DNA of 64,000 nt from Thalassobacillus cyri (GCF_900107755.1 NZ_FNQR01000007.1:141579-205578), one strand, 5' to 3'; positions 16,536 to 27,235 are shown, numbered from the stretch's first letter. Translations and numbers: made by a program. Notes: generated by a model not told the origin, from the letters alone.

Positions 16536-17988
16536 GGCCATTCCCCCTCTCTTGCAGCACCCACGTGTCTTTTCCGCCGCCACCTTGCGACGAATTTACA
16601 ACCAGTGACCCTTCTTTCAGGGCAACCCGTGATAACCCGCCAGGAAGTACGTGACTATCCGCACCGCTCATCACAAACACCCTGAGATCGACATGGCATG
16701 GATAAAAACGTCCTCCCTGGAAAGCAGGTGCACGCGATAATTTGATTGTCGGCTGAGCGATATATTGACCAGGTTTCTCTAAAATCTTTTCCCGGAACAC
16801 GGCTATTTCCTCCTCCTCTGCATGGGGACCAATCAGCATGTCGTAACCTCCGGAGGCACCGACATTTTTCACCACAAGTTCATTCAAATGATCAAGGACA
16901 TAAGCCCGCTCTTTTTCATCTCTTAAAAAATATGTTTCCACGTTCGGAATGATCGGTTCTTCATCTAAGTAATAGCGGATCATATCTGGAACATACGCAT
17001 ACATCGCTTTGTCATCAGCTACACCGTTTCCGATGCCATTCACAATCGTGACATTTCCTTTTTGATACGCGCGCAGCAACCCACGTACGCCCAACACTGA
17101 TTTCGGATCAAAGGCATCTGGGTCTAAGAAATCATCATCAATCCGTCGGTAAATGATATCTACCCGCTTCAATCCACGAATCGTTTTCATATAAACGATA
17201 TCATTTCGAACCAGCAAATCACGTCCTTCGACCAGTTCAATCCCCATTTGTTGGGCAAGGAACACATGATCATAGTAAGCAGAGTTGTAGCTGCCCGGTG
17301 TCAGGAGTACTGCACATGGCTGTTCGGGTGATAATGAATTGGCAGGTACATGAGTCATTAGTGCTTGATGAAGTTCGGATAACTGGTGTTCCAGTGTTTC
17401 AATCGTATGCTCAAAAAATAATTCTGGATAGACTTGACGCATGACATACCGATTTTGGAAGACGTATGACATGCCTGAGGGATTTCTTAAATTATCTTCC
17501 AGCACCCGGTATTCCCCGTGTTCATCACGAATCAAATCAATTCCTGCTAAAAAAATGTGGTTTTGATAAGGGATGTTCAAACCTGAGGCTTGTTCATGAT
17601 AGTAATATGGATTTTGCTCCACCAGTTCGCGGGGGATGATGCCATCATTGATGATTTCCTGGTCATGATATATATCTTCGAGAAAAAGGTTGAGAGCTTT
17701 TACGCGTTGTTTCATTCCTCTTTCTATGCGGTGCCAATTTTGTGAAGGAATGATGATCGGCACAAAATCAAATGGCATGGTCCGTTCGGTTCCTACCGAA
17801 TCACTATATACAGTAAAGGTGATGCCTTTTCTTAAAAAGCTGAGTTGAGCAGTTTCGTTTTTTTCATGGAGGACTTCAACAGAAAAACGATGGAGCATTT
17901 GATAGAAGTGTTCGTAATGAGGCTTAGGCTGGTCTTTTTGAATCATCATTTCATCAAAAAAACTGTCAATTTTGTATTGATTCAGCAT
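16528..17988 (-). CDS. Circularly permuted ATP-grasp protein
   Basis: A 486-residue predicted carboxylate-amine ligase of the circularly permuted ATP-grasp class. Recognisable blocks are GVDLIRDEHGEYRVLEDN-like (AGIDLIRDEHGEYRVLEDNL near 145-165), GNVTIVNGIGNGVADDKAMYAYVP near 309 and the late glycine-rich block VVNSSQGGGGKDTWVL near 466. It would activate a carboxylate with ATP and join it to an amine. First gene of the trio with alpha-E and transglutaminase-like proteins. A weak AGGGGGGAG precedes the ATG. The product of the pathway is unknown. Confidence 0.9.
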   Translation of the reverse strand: MLNQYKIDSFFDEMMIQKDQPKPHYEHFYQMLHRFSVEVLHEKNETAQLSFLRKGITFTVYSDSVGTERTMPFDFVPIIIPSQNWHRIERGMKQRVKALNLFLEDIYHDQEIINDGIIPRELVEQNPYYYHEQASGLNIPYQNHIFLAGIDLIRDEHGEYRVLEDNLRNPSGMSYVFQNRYVMRQVYPELFFEHTIETLEHQLSELHQALMTHVPANSLSPEQPCAVLLTPGSYNSAYYDHVFLAQQMGIELVEGRDLLVRNDIVYMKTIRGLKRVDIIYRRIDDDFLDPDAFDPKSVLGVRGLLRAYQKGNVTIVNGIGNGVADDKAMYAYVPDMIRYYLDEEPIIPNVETYFLRDEKERAYVLDHLNELVVKNVGASGGYDMLIGPHAEEEEIAVFREKILEKPGQYIAQPTIKLSRAPAFQGGRFYPCHVDLRVFVMSGADSHVLPGGLSRVALKEGSLVVNSSQGGGGKDTWVLQERGNGHA

Positions 17989-18032
17989 TAAGTTCTCCCC
18001 CCTATTTTAAAAGGTATAATGGTTTATACCCT

Positions 18033-18079
18033 AAAAAAGCACCAAGTAGTCAGAAAATTGCCCAAACTACCTGGTGCTT
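18033..18079 (-). terminator. Intrinsic terminator after the reductase gene
   Basis: AAGCACCAAGTAGT pairs with ACTACCTGGTGCTT. On the minus strand it is followed by TTTTTTAGGG. Confidence 0.82.
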
Positions 18080-18090
18080 CTGTTATACTA

Positions 18091-19026
18091 TTATTTGATA
18101 GAAATAGCAATCTTTCCTTGAGCATGATGAGTTTCACTCAGTTCGTGAGCCTCTTTCAACCCTTCTTCGGTAAAATCAAAACGATGGCCGACTACAGCTC
18201 TTACTTTGCCGGTTTTAATCAATTCAGCAATTTTGGTTAGCTGTACTCCATCTGGTTCCAACCAATGGAAGCCTGCTTTGATGCCTCGTTCTTTCGCTTT
18301 TTCTTCCTCAGGCGGCTGCACGATGGATACAAGCTTTCCGCCCTTTTTCAATATATCATAGCTTTTCTCCTGCACATCGCCGCCGATCGTATCAACTACA
18401 ATGTCAAAATCTTCGAGTACTTCATTGAAATCTTCTTCCTGATAATTGATGAACCGGTCGACTCCAAGCTCGGTCACCCAGTCTTCATTTTTGCCGCTTG
18501 CAGTCGTAGCGACATAGGCACCGAAATGCTTTGCTAATTGAATCGCATAGCTTCCAACACCACCGGAACCGGCATGAACTAATACCTTATCTCCATCTTT
18601 GATATCAGAAAAGTCGACTAGGCACTGCCATGCCGTAAGCCCTGCCAATGGGACAGATGCAGCTTCATCGTAAGTGATATTTTCTGGCATAGGAGCAAGC
18701 AGCCGTTCATCGACAGCAGCATATTCGGCATATGTTCCAAGACGAGTCAAGTCTGGACGCGCGAATACATTATCGCCTTTTTTAAATTTCGTTACGCTCT
18801 TTCCTGTTTCCGTAACGACGCCAGCCAAATCCCAACCGAGAACGATTGGAAAATTAAAATCGAGCATTTCTTTTAAATAACCCTCTCTAAGTTTCCAATC
18901 GATCGGGTTGATCGAAGTTGCATGAAGTTCGACCAGCACTTGATCGTCCGTAATTTCAGGTTTATCTATCTCTCTCATTTGCAGTTGTTCTTTATCTCCA
19001 TAATTGTCTATTACAATTGCTTTCAT
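18091..19026 (-). CDS. NADP-dependent zinc-free MDR oxidoreductase (quinone/enone reductase type)
   Basis: A 311-residue medium-chain reductase. The N-terminal GroES-like domain begins MKAIVIDNYGDKEQLQMREIDKPEI and has NPIDWKLREGYL typical of zinc-independent quinone or enone reductases. The Rossmann domain has LVHAGSGGVGSYAIQLAKHFGAYVATT (about 145-171). The cysteine and histidine zinc ligands of alcohol dehydrogenases are absent. Start ATG 19026 follows GGAGG at eight bases. It reduces reactive carbonyls or quinones with NADPH in the cytosol; the substrate is not inferable. Single gene with its own terminator. Confidence 0.87.
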   Translation of the reverse strand: MKAIVIDNYGDKEQLQMREIDKPEITDDQVLVELHATSINPIDWKLREGYLKEMLDFNFPIVLGWDLAGVVTETGKSVTKFKKGDNVFARPDLTRLGTYAEYAAVDERLLAPMPENITYDEAASVPLAGLTAWQCLVDFSDIKDGDKVLVHAGSGGVGSYAIQLAKHFGAYVATTASGKNEDWVTELGVDRFINYQEEDFNEVLEDFDIVVDTIGGDVQEKSYDILKKGGKLVSIVQPPEEEKAKERGIKAGFHWLEPDGVQLTKIAELIKTGKVRAVVGHRFDFTEEGLKEAHELSETHHAQGKIAISIK

Positions 19027-19123
19027 AAATGATACCTCCAATCTTTTGATTCTTTAGTAATTTCCCCCTGTCAGATTGTATTAAACATGGTACCATTAAT
19101 AAAGCATTTACAAAGGATGATAG

Positions 19124-21268
19124 ATGATGCTAGAACAAGCAAGAGAAAAATTACAAGAATACTTCGGATACCCTTCCTTCCGGCCAGGCCAGGAAGATGC
19201 GATTTCTCAAATACTCCAAGGTAACAATACATTAGCTGTGATGCCGACAGGCGGTGGGAAATCCGTTTGCTATCAAATACCAGGGCTTGTCCAACCGGGC
19301 ACAGCCATTATCATTTCACCATTGATTTCTTTAATGAAAGACCAGGTGGATGCTCTTACCTCCATGGGGGTGGCAGCCACTTATATCAATAGCTCCCTGA
19401 GCATGGAAGAACAGCAGGAACGCGTGCGTGATATGAAACGCGGCCGCTATCAATTTGTTTATGTTGCACCAGAGCGGTTCGACTCCTCGAATTTCTTTTA
19501 TGCGATTCAATCCATTCCATTAGCACTGATTGCTTTCGATGAAGCCCATTGTATCTCGCAATGGGGACACGATTTCCGACCAAGCTACCGTTCCATCGTT
19601 CTGTTATTGAAAAAGCTTAACAACCTTCCGACAATGATGGCATTGACAGCCACAGCGACCAAGGAAGTCATTCATGATATCCAGGAGTTGCTTCATATAC
19701 CGGAACCGTCTGTCATTAACACTGGATTCGCCCGCGATAACCTCTCATTCCGGCTGATCAAAGGTCAGGATAAACGAGACTTCTTGCTGGATTATGCCAC
19801 CAGGCGGAAGAGTGAGTCCGGAATCATTTATGCGGCCACCCGGAAAGATGTCGATTTCATTCACCAATTTTTACTAAAGAAAGGATTCCAGGCAGGCAAA
19901 TATCACGCGGGCCTTACGGAAGATGAGCGAAAAGAAGCACAGAACAGCTTCATTCAAGATGAAACGCTGGTTATGGTCGCAACAAATGCGTTCGGCATGG
20001 GAATCGACAAATCGAACGTGCGTTATGTCATCCACTATTCGATGCCGATGAATATCGAATCGTATTACCAGGAAGCAGGGCGTGCCGGACGGGACGGCGA
20101 ACCAAGTGAATGTATCCTGTTATTTTCCGGACAGGATGTCAATCTCCAGAAATACATGATCGACCAGTCGGCACTTCCCGATGAAAAAAAAGCCAAGGAA
20201 TACGAAAAATTGCAATCGATGGTGAACTACTGCCATACCCACCATTGCCTGCAGCAATATATCCTCGATTACTTCCATGACCCGACAGGAAGTGAACCGT
20301 GCGGCCGCTGCTCCAACTGCTTGTATGATGGAGAGCGGGAGGATATGACGAAGGAAGCCCAGATGGTTTTATCCTGCGTCAAACGTATGGGTGAACGCTT
20401 CGGAGCTGGCCTGACTGCCAAAGTATTGCGTGGGTCCTCTGATCAGAAAGTGAAAGAATTCGGCTTCGAGCGTCTGAGCACCTATGGTTTGATGTCTCAA
20501 TATAAGGAAAAAGAACTGACCAGCTTCATTCATTTTTTGACTGCAGAAGAACTGTTGAATCCCGGACAGGGAAAGTTCCCGACTTTGCAGCTGACACCGA
20601 AAGCGGTCGATGTATTAAAAGGTGAAAAACAGGTTTGGATGAAAATTGAAAAAACAACCCAAAATACCGCCGTGGACTTCCATCAAGAGTTGTTTGCTTC
20701 CTTGCGTGATTTGCGTAAAGAAATTGCTGACGAACATGACCTTCCGCCATACGTCATCTTTTCAGACGCTACGCTTAAGGATTTTGCTCGTTATTTTCCG
20801 GCCTCCAAGTCAGACATGTTGGCGATCAAAGGTGTCGGTGAGCGAAAGTACGAACAATACGGAGAAACCTTTCTGGCTGCCATCGAACCATGGAAAGAAA
20901 AGCTTCCTGCCAGTAAAGCAGTCAAAGGGCCGACTCCGATTTTCCAAAAGAAATCCGAGCAGGATAAAGTACCAAGCTATATGATTTCTTATCGATTGTG
21001 GAAAGAAGACGGCAAAGATTTGGCAGCGATTGCCCATGACCGTGGTATGAGCGAAATCACCATTGAAAACCACCTGTTCAAAGCAGCAGGTGAAGGCCAG
21101 GAATTTGATTGGGAGCAATGGTTTGATGAGGCAACTGAAGCAGAGGTACTGCGCGCCCGCGAAAGTTTGGATGAGGATGAAGGCTTGAAGGCGTTGAGAG
21201 AAGCGCTGGATAATACTTATACTTACACCACCATAAAAGGGGTGCTTGTGAAAAATGGTCTGATGTGA
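19124..21268 (+). CDS. recQ: ATP-dependent DNA helicase RecQ
   Basis: A 714-residue 3'-5' superfamily-2 helicase acting in recombination and fork repair. FRPGQ near residue 19, Walker A PTGGGKSV at 41-48, DEAH at 139-142 followed by [13 protein letters not shown] (the RecQ aromatic loop), and the [10 protein letters not shown] motif VI are all present. The RQC zinc cluster shows as HHCLQQYIL...CGRCSNC. An HRDC domain ([24 protein letters not shown] to [12 protein letters not shown]) and a C-terminal HTH_40-like domain complete the full architecture. Overlapping ATGs at 19124/19127 follow AAAGGATG. Confidence 0.96.
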   Translation: MMLEQAREKLQEYFGYPSFRPGQEDAISQILQGNNTLAVMPTGGGKSVCYQIPGLVQPGTAIIISPLISLMKDQVDALTSMGVAATYINSSLSMEEQQERVRDMKRGRYQFVYVAPERFDSSNFFYAIQSIPLALIAFDEAHCISQWGHDFRPSYRSIVLLLKKLNNLPTMMALTATATKEVIHDIQELLHIPEPSVINTGFARDNLSFRLIKGQDKRDFLLDYATRRKSESGIIYAATRKDVDFIHQFLLKKGFQAGKYHAGLTEDERKEAQNSFIQDETLVMVATNAFGMGIDKSNVRYVIHYSMPMNIESYYQEAGRAGRDGEPSECILLFSGQDVNLQKYMIDQSALPDEKKAKEYEKLQSMVNYCHTHHCLQQYILDYFHDPTGSEPCGRCSNCLYDGEREDMTKEAQMVLSCVKRMGERFGAGLTAKVLRGSSDQKVKEFGFERLSTYGLMSQYKEKELTSFIHFLTAEELLNPGQGKFPTLQLTPKAVDVLKGEKQVWMKIEKTTQNTAVDFHQELFASLRDLRKEIADEHDLPPYVIFSDATLKDFARYFPASKSDMLAIKGVGERKYEQYGETFLAAIEPWKEKLPASKAVKGPTPIFQKKSEQDKVPSYMISYRLWKEDGKDLAAIAHDRGMSEITIENHLFKAAGEGQEFDWEQWFDEATEAEVLRARESLDEDEGLKALREALDNTYTYTTIKGVLVKNGLM

Positions 21269-21272
21269 AATA

Positions 21273-21305
21273 GGGCCCCGGTTATCACTGGGGCTCGTTT
21301 TGTTG
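21273..21305 (+). terminator. Terminator-like hairpin after recQ
   Basis: GCCCC and GGGGC flank a short loop, followed by TCGTTTTGTT right after the stop codon. Confidence 0.6.
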
Positions 21306-21392
21306 TGGAGACTATTACCTTATAACAGCTGGCCATTCTCGTAAACTGTTAAGTTTCCTCATTTTTACGTTCTCACCTTTAGTAAACTATAA

Positions 21393-21420
21393 CTGCCACG
21401 AACCCAAGGGTTCGTGGCAG
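21393..21420. repeat. Perfect 13-bp inverted repeat between recQ and rbsB
   Basis: CTGCCACGAACCC, AA, then GGGTTCGTGGCAG. Neither side has a proper T-run, so it is not a standard terminator, although it could protect the 3' end of the rbs mRNA. Confidence 0.7.
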
Positions 21421-21445
21421 CATAAAGTTCATTTGGAAAGATCCT

Positions 21446-22390
21446 TTATTTCCCCGTAACCAGTTGCAGCTCAACAGGAATAAACTCTTCTACATCTTCC
21501 CCATTCAACACGCTAAGGGCAGTTTCAATTCCTTTTTCACCAATTTTATCTGGCTGTTGTGCCACAGTCGCTTCCATACGGCCTTCTTCAATTGCTGCCT
21601 TGGCATCATCAATTGCATCAAAGCCTACGACAACAACATCTTCATTCATACCAGCAGCTTCTAATGCTTCAATCGCCCCTAGTGCCATCTGATCATTATG
21701 AGCGAAAACAGCATCAATTTCAGGGTTTCCTTGAATGATATTTTCCATAACCGTCAACCCTTTAGAGCGATCAAAGTCAGCCGGTTGTGAGGCCACTACT
21801 TCCATTCCACCTTCTTCGTCTACAATGTTATGGAATCCTTCTCCACGTTCGCGAGCAGCAGACGAGCCAGGAATACCTTGCAGCTCTACTACTTTTCCTT
21901 CACTTTCAATTTTCTCTAGGATATGTTTGGCAGCCATTTCTCCACCTTTTACGTTATCAGAAGCAATATGCGCGGCAATTTCTCCTCCGTCTGCCTGGCG
22001 GTCAACCGTGATGACAGGGATGCCAGCATCATTAGCAGACTCTATCGCACTCACAATAGCGGCAGAATCAGTCGGATTGACCAATAGCACATCTACTTTT
22101 TGCTGGATCATATCTTCAATATCACTGACCTGTTTGGAAGGATCGTCCTGGGCATCTTTTGTCTGTACTTTCACACCTTCAGACTCAGCTGCTTTTTCCA
22201 TCCCTTCATTCAGTGTGACAAAAAACGGATTATTTAATGTGGAAACGGAGAAGCCAATAGTCTTTTCTCCTTCACCGGAAGAGCCACCGCTTTCTTCACT
22301 ACTATCAGACCCAGGTGGCTCCGTAGAACAACCCACCAGCAACATTAAAGCTAGTACACCAAGAGCTACGTGTTTTATCCAATTTCTCAT
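21446..22390 (-). CDS. rbsB: Ribose ABC transporter substrate-binding lipoprotein RbsB
   Basis: A 314-residue ribose-binding protein anchored by a lipoprotein signal (MRNWIKHVALGVLALMLLVGC, Cys21) followed by a Ser/Gly/Glu linker. Periplasmic-binding-protein type I features include IGFSVSTLNNPFFVTLNEG, VDVLLVNPTDSAAI and FAHNDQMALGAIEALEAAG. It delivers ribose to RbsA/RbsC. Last gene of rbsRKDACB, 24 bases after rbsC. The order matches B. subtilis exactly. Confidence 0.95.
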   Translation of the reverse strand: MRNWIKHVALGVLALMLLVGCSTEPPGSDSSEESGGSSGEGEKTIGFSVSTLNNPFFVTLNEGMEKAAESEGVKVQTKDAQDDPSKQVSDIEDMIQQKVDVLLVNPTDSAAIVSAIESANDAGIPVITVDRQADGGEIAAHIASDNVKGGEMAAKHILEKIESEGKVVELQGIPGSSAARERGEGFHNIVDEEGGMEVVASQPADFDRSKGLTVMENIIQGNPEIDAVFAHNDQMALGAIEALEAAGMNEDVVVVGFDAIDDAKAAIEEGRMEATVAQQPDKIGEKGIETALSVLNGEDVEEFIPVELQLVTGK

Positions 22391-22414
22391 TTCTAAATTC
22401 CTCCTTTAAAAATA

Positions 22415-23356
22415 TTAAGCTGATTTTTTACGGTCGAGTAATACAGCAAGCAAGATTACTCCACCCTTAACCACTTGTTGATAGAAAGAAGATACATTAA
22501 GTAAATTCAAACCATTGTTCAACACACCAATAATTAAAGCACCAACCAATGTTCCAACCAGCCAGCCTCTTCCTCCCGAAAGGCTTGTCCCACCTAATAC
22601 TACGGCCGCAATAGCATCAAGCTCATAAGTGAATCCAGCGTTAGGCTGTGCAGAATTCAAACGGCTTGTCAAAATTATTCCTGCCAATGCAGATAACATT
22701 CCTGTTAGAGAATAAACCCAGATCTTAACACGATCCGATTTGATTCCTGAAAGAATAGAAGCGCTTTCATTGCCGCCAATGGCATATACTTTCCGTCCGA
22801 AAGTAGTTTTTCGGAGAATAAAAACCAATATAATGAAAGCAGCTCCCATCAAGATAACCGGAAAAGGAATACCAAATAAATAACCCTTTCCTATCATTTC
22901 AAAGAAAAAACTGTCGGAAAGACCAGTTACCGGGCGGCCATCCGTATAGACTAACGTCAGTCCACGAAAAATTGTCATCGTAGCCAACGTAGCGATAAAC
23001 GGGGCTACTTTACCCTTTGTGATGATCAAACCATTAAATGCTCCCATCAAAGCACCAGCAATCAAACCGATCAATACGGCCAGTACCGGATCCATACCGC
23101 TGGCAAGCATACCTGCTGTCAGTGCCCCAGCTAACGCCAAAACGGAGCCGACAGATAAATCAATTCCACCTGTTAATATTACAAATGTCATTCCGAATGC
23201 AATCAGAGCATTTATAGAAACTTGCCGTAGTACGTTTAAAATATTTCCAAGGCTTAAGAAATTGTCACTCATCACACTTAAAATGATGATGATCAATAAC
23301 AAACCGATCATAGACCCTAAGGTTTGCATCCATTCGCCCAATGATTTATGTTTCAT
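22415..23356 (-). CDS. rbsC: Ribose ABC transporter permease RbsC
   Basis: A 313-residue membrane permease with about ten helices. GGIDLSVGSVLALAGALTAGML near residue 63 and VVLGGTSLSGGRGWLVGTLVGALIIGVLNNGLNLL near 252 are signature blocks of the RbsC/XylH family. It forms the channel for ribose with RbsA. It starts three bases after rbsA ends, so translation is coupled. Confidence 0.96.
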   Translation of the reverse strand: MKHKSLGEWMQTLGSMIGLLLIIIILSVMSDNFLSLGNILNVLRQVSINALIAFGMTFVILTGGIDLSVGSVLALAGALTAGMLASGMDPVLAVLIGLIAGALMGAFNGLIITKGKVAPFIATLATMTIFRGLTLVYTDGRPVTGLSDSFFFEMIGKGYLFGIPFPVILMGAAFIILVFILRKTTFGRKVYAIGGNESASILSGIKSDRVKIWVYSLTGMLSALAGIILTSRLNSAQPNAGFTYELDAIAAVVLGGTSLSGGRGWLVGTLVGALIIGVLNNGLNLLNVSSFYQQVVKGGVILLAVLLDRKKSA

Positions 23357-23359
23357 GGT

Positions 23360-24853
23360 TCATTCCCCTCCTGTTGCTGCGTGCATGATTTTTTCTTGGT
23401 CCGCTTCATCGCGGTTAAGAAGTGCTCCTACTTTCCCTTCGTGGATGACCAGGATCCGATCACTCATCCCAAGGACCTCAGGGAGTTCAGAGGAAATCAT
23501 GATGATTGCAACTCCAAAGCTCGTCAGCTCGTTCATAATATGATAGATTTCTTTTTTAGATCCGATATCCACGCCTCTTGTAGGTTCATCCAAAATCAAT
23601 AATTTCGGTTGTATCCCCAGCCATTTGCCAATGACCACTTTTTGCTGGTTCCCGCCACTTAATGAGCCGACTGTTTGTTCAGGTCCGGTCGCTTTGACAT
23701 TGAGACGTTTCATCAATCGATCTACCAATTCTTGTTCTCTCTTTTTTTGGATGATTTTATTCTGTGAGACATGGGGCAAATTGGTCAACGCCATGTTTTC
23801 CCTGATCGTCTGGTTTAGAACAAGACCTTTTCCTTTACGATCTTCTGTAATCAAGCCGATACCTTTGTTGATTGCATCTGCAGGGTGTTTGATTTTAAGT
23901 GGGTTTCCGTCCAATCGTACTTCTCCACCTTTAAATTTCCGGGCTCCAAATAGGCTTTCCATGATTTCTGTACGACCCGCACCCATTAGCCCAGCTACGC
24001 CAAGAATTTCACCACGGGCAACATCGAAGCTTATATTCTCAAAATATCCAGGCGCAGAGATATCTTTCACCTGTAAAAGTACTTCTCCTTCACTTCTTAC
24101 GCGATGCGGAAACTGTTCTCCAAGGTCACGTCCTACCATCATTTTGACGATTTCATTTAAATCAGTAGTAGAAGCATCTCTCGTCTCTACATATTCTCCA
24201 TCCCGCAAAACGGTAATGCGGTCGCATATCTTGAAGATTTCTTCCATTCGATGAGAAATATATACGATACCTACTCCCTGCTTTTTCAGACTGTCAATCA
24301 CTTTAAACAAAGCTTCGATTTCTTTATCTGTCAAAGCTGCTGTCGGTTCGTCCATGATCAACACCTCTGCATCGGTGGCAATCGCCCTGGCAATTTCAAT
24401 CATTTGCTGCTTTCCGACAGACAACTCTCCTGCTTCCTGATCAGGGTCAATATAAACACCCAGCTTATCCAGATACTCAATCGTCTTTTGCTTCATTTCT
24501 TTTGAACGTAATATACCTGTACGGCCATACTTAAGCTCTTTTCCCAGAAACATATTCTGAGCGACTGTCAATGTTGGGATGATGTTAAGTTCCTGGTGAA
24601 TGACCGCTATCCCGTCTTTTTCTGCCTGTTTGGGATTAGTATAAGTTTTGCTCTCGCCACGAATATAGATTTCTCCACTATTCCTGGGATGAATCCCTGT
24701 TAAAACTTTGATCAGTGTCGATTTCCCTGCACCATTCTCACCCATCAGTGCATGAACCTCTCCAGTTCGAAGATCGAAATCCACTCCTTTCAATACTTCC
24801 ACAGGTCCAAAAGACTTTTTGATACCCTCTATTCTAATGATGGATTGTTCCAA
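23360..24853 (-). CDS. rbsA: Ribose ABC transporter ATP-binding protein RbsA
   Basis: A 497-residue tandem ATPase. The first domain has an intact Walker [10 protein letters not shown] (38-46) and [12 protein letters not shown]alker B. The second has the degenerate [16 protein letters not shown] and LSGGNQQKV signature with [17 protein letters not shown], as in all sugar importers of this type. It energises ribose uptake through RbsC. AAAGGGGGGAGG-type ribosome binding site upstream of ATG 24853. Confidence 0.97.
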   Translation of the reverse strand: MEQSIIRIEGIKKSFGPVEVLKGVDFDLRTGEVHALMGENGAGKSTLIKVLTGIHPRNSGEIYIRGESKTYTNPKQAEKDGIAVIHQELNIIPTLTVAQNMFLGKELKYGRTGILRSKEMKQKTIEYLDKLGVYIDPDQEAGELSVGKQQMIEIARAIATDAEVLIMDEPTAALTDKEIEALFKVIDSLKKQGVGIVYISHRMEEIFKICDRITVLRDGEYVETRDASTTDLNEIVKMMVGRDLGEQFPHRVRSEGEVLLQVKDISAPGYFENISFDVARGEILGVAGLMGAGRTEIMESLFGARKFKGGEVRLDGNPLKIKHPADAINKGIGLITEDRKGKGLVLNQTIRENMALTNLPHVSQNKIIQKKREQELVDRLMKRLNVKATGPEQTVGSLSGGNQQKVVIGKWLGIQPKLLILDEPTRGVDIGSKKEIYHIMNELTSFGVAIIMISSELPEVLGMSDRILVIHEGKVGALLNRDEADQEKIMHAATGGE

Positions 24854-24871
24854 AATTCCTCCCCCCTTTTC

Positions 24872-25267
24872 TTAAAAGATCACTCCAGCATGAAGGATGA
24901 CATTGGCATAAGGTGTGTTCTCCCCTGTCCTGATCACTGCTTTTACATGATTTGTTTCCTGTTTTAACTGTTCGTGAGATATGTATCCCTTTTCAATCGA
25001 ACTATATTGCTCTTCTATATTTTTGTTGAGTTGAGAATTATATTCTTTGATTTCAGAAGCGAGTGTCATTTTTTCCACTTCCATATCTTCTGTAACCGCT
25101 TCAAGTACTTCCTGAAAAGAAGGATGACCCAAGGTCAATGCTACATCTATCTTTTTTATATGAGAGGGAATGGGCAATCCGCAATCAGCAATTACCACTT
25201 GATCCGTATGACCTAAGTTCGCTAAAACTTGAGCAATTTCACTATTCAATACACCATGTTTTTTCAT
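24872..25267 (-). CDS. rbsD: D-ribose pyranase RbsD
   Basis: A 131-residue cytosolic mutarotase that converts beta-pyranose ribose to the furanose accepted by ribokinase. [34 protein letters not shown] contains the catalytic His20 and the conserved ADCGLPIP. C-terminal [17 protein letters not shown] is typical. Its ATG overlaps the rbsK stop by four bases (ATGA). Confidence 0.95.
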   Translation of the reverse strand: MKKHGVLNSEIAQVLANLGHTDQVVIADCGLPIPSHIKKIDVALTLGHPSFQEVLEAVTEDMEVEKMTLASEIKEYNSQLNKNIEEQYSSIEKGYISHEQLKQETNHVKAVIRTGENTPYANVILHAGVIF

Positions 25268-26169
25268 GTTTCACTTCCCCCTCCTCTATCCCTCATAAAT
25301 TGAATCACATCGCTATCGGCAGGCATGCCTCCTTGGGCACCTGGCTTCATGACCGATAATGCTGCACCAGCATTAGCATAGTTACAAGCATTTCTTAAGG
25401 AGTCCCCTTGAGCCAGGCGGGCACTCAATAATCCGCAAAAGGTATCCCCGGCTCCAGTTGTATCTAATGCCTCGACCGGGTAGGCTGGAATATTTACGGG
25501 GTGGCCGTCCTGGTAGAATACGACGCCCTGTTCCCCTTTAGTAATAATCAACTTATCCTGCAGCCGATGTATATTTTCATCACTGACAATCTCTGAGATT
25601 TCTGTCTCATTCGGTGTCAGGTAAGTTATCTTTTCTAATAACTGATTACTTAATGGTTGTGCCGGTGCCGGGTTAAGGATAATTGGCACCCCAGCTTCAT
25701 AAGCTATTTCCGCAGCTTTTTCCACTGCTTTTAAAGGAATTTCTAATTGCAAAAGCACCATGTCGCTTTCTGCTATGGTTTCTTTTTGTGCTTCCACCTG
25801 TTCAGCTGATACCTTTCCATTTGCACCTGGTACGACGATAATCCGATTATCACCTTCAGTCAGTAAAATGGTGGCTGTTCCTGTGGCAAGGCCTTTTATT
25901 GAACGTACTCCCACAGGGTTAATCTTTTCTTCCATTAACATTTGTGAAAGTTCTTGTCCGAAACTGTCATCACCAATTGCCCCTACCATTGATACTTCTG
26001 CCCCAGCACGGGCAGCTGCTACTGCTTGATTGAATCCTTTCCCTCCTGGATAGGTGGCAAAAGACAGCCCATGCAACGTTTCTCCCTGAGCAGGTATCCG
26101 TTCGGTGGTAGTCGTCAAATCCATATTGATACTCCCAATTACAGTGATTTTTGGCTTCTTCATCATCAT
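25264..26169 (-). CDS. rbsK: Ribokinase RbsK
   Basis: A 301-residue PfkB-family kinase that phosphorylates ribose at O5. Substrate-binding block [23 protein letters not shown] and NPAPAQPL are present. The ATP and anion-hole signature [18 protein letters not shown] contains the catalytic aspartate. Three consecutive ATGs (26169, 26166, 26163) follow AGAGGG; the third has the best spacing. The first overlaps the rbsR stop. Second gene of the operon. Confidence 0.95.
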   Translation of the reverse strand: MMMKKPKITVIGSINMDLTTTTERIPAQGETLHGLSFATYPGGKGFNQAVAAARAGAEVSMVGAIGDDSFGQELSQMLMEEKINPVGVRSIKGLATGTATILLTEGDNRIIVVPGANGKVSAEQVEAQKETIAESDMVLLQLEIPLKAVEKAAEIAYEAGVPIILNPAPAQPLSNQLLEKITYLTPNETEISEIVSDENIHRLQDKLIITKGEQGVVFYQDGHPVNIPAYPVEALDTTGAGDTFCGLLSARLAQGDSLRNACNYANAGAALSVMKPGAQGGMPADSDVIQFMRDRGGGSET

Positions 26170-27155
26170 CCCTCTTTTCTTTTAGTGGATTCACGCTCCA
26201 TAAAAGTAACGTCATATTCTACATTTTCCTGTTCCGTTGTCGGGTCATTTATTTTATCTATCAACATTCGTGCTGCCTGTTCACCAATTTTATATATCGG
26301 CTGTTTAACAGTGGTAATCGAAGGGGTAGTCAATTCTCCAAGTGAGATACCATCAAACCCTACAACAGAGATTTCATCAGGTACTTTTTTTCCTGATTTT
26401 TTTAAAGCCTTCAATGCACCAACCGCCATTAAGTCATTTCCAGCAAAGACACCATCAATATCAGGATAAGCTTTTAATAGTTTCATCATTGCTTGTTCGG
26501 ATTGGTCCATATGATAATCCCCATTTTGAACCATCCCCGGTTCAAACCACTCATAATGTGATACAACATCTAAATAACCTTGCTTTCTTTGCATAGCATT
26601 ATCTACATCATCCGGCCCTGAAATGTGAGCGATTCTTTTACAACCAATGTCTAATAGGTGCTGGACGGCTGTTTTTGCCCCATCATTATTATTCACGGTC
26701 ACTGCAGGTACTTTCCGATCAATGATACGGTCAAGTGCAACTACCGGGACATTCAAATCTTTTATATGTTCATAAGCTAGTGTGCTGGTGACGACAATAA
26801 AGCCATCTACCTGCTTTTGTCGTAATACCTGCATATATTGCCTTTCTTTTTGCTCACTGTCATCGGAATTGCATAAAACAAATGTGTAATCCGATCGGTT
26901 GGCGACATCTTCTACAGCCCGTGCCAACTCCGGGAAATAAGGGTTCGTGATGTCAGGTACAATCAAAGCAATCATTTTCGACTTTCTCTGATATAAGCTT
27001 CTAGCAACGTCATTCGGTTTATAGTTAAGTTTTTCAATTGCATCAAGCACCTTTTGTTTCGTATCGGGATTGACACGCTCCAGTTTGTTGATGACTCTTG
27101 AAACGGTAGCTACCGATACACCTGCTTGTTTTGCCACATCTCTAATAGTTGCCAT
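26166..27155 (-). CDS. rbsR: LacI-family ribose operon repressor RbsR
   Basis: A 329-residue regulator: an N-terminal LacI helix-turn-helix (MATIRDVAKQAGVSVATVSRVINKLERVNPDTKQKVLDAI) with hinge NYKPNDVARSLYQRKS, then a sugar-binding domain (IALIVPDITNPYFPELARAVEDVA, FAGNDLMAVGALKAL). ATG 27155 follows GAGGTGCAGAA. First gene of the operon and directly downstream of two ATGTAACCGGTTACAT palindromes that are its expected operators, so it is autorepressed with relief by ribose. CcpA may corepress, as in B. subtilis. Confidence 0.94.
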   Translation of the reverse strand: MATIRDVAKQAGVSVATVSRVINKLERVNPDTKQKVLDAIEKLNYKPNDVARSLYQRKSKMIALIVPDITNPYFPELARAVEDVANRSDYTFVLCNSDDSEQKERQYMQVLRQKQVDGFIVVTSTLAYEHIKDLNVPVVALDRIIDRKVPAVTVNNNDGAKTAVQHLLDIGCKRIAHISGPDDVDNAMQRKQGYLDVVSHYEWFEPGMVQNGDYHMDQSEQAMMKLLKAYPDIDGVFAGNDLMAVGALKALKKSGKKVPDEISVVGFDGISLGELTTPSITTVKQPIYKIGEQAARMLIDKINDPTTEQENVEYDVTFMERESTKRKEG

Positions 27156-27171
27156 TTCTGCACCTCGCAAA

Positions 27172-27193
27172 ATCATGTAACCGGTTACATGAT
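27172..27193. promoter_or_regulatory. RbsR operator O1
   Basis: Perfect 22-base palindrome ATCATGTAACC/GGTTACATGAT with the CC/GG centre usual for LacI-family operators, located 17 bases before the rbsR start. Confidence 0.85.
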
Positions 27194-27217
27194 ATGACTA
27201 AAATTAAACCGCCTGTG

Positions 27218-27233
27218 ATGTAACCGGTTACAT
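27218..27233. promoter_or_regulatory. RbsR operator O2
   Basis: Perfect palindrome ATGTAACC/GGTTACAT directly downstream of the -10 box, covering the transcription start. Its centre is 43 bases (about four turns) from O1, so paired or looped binding is possible. Confidence 0.87.
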
Positions 27234-27235
27234 GT

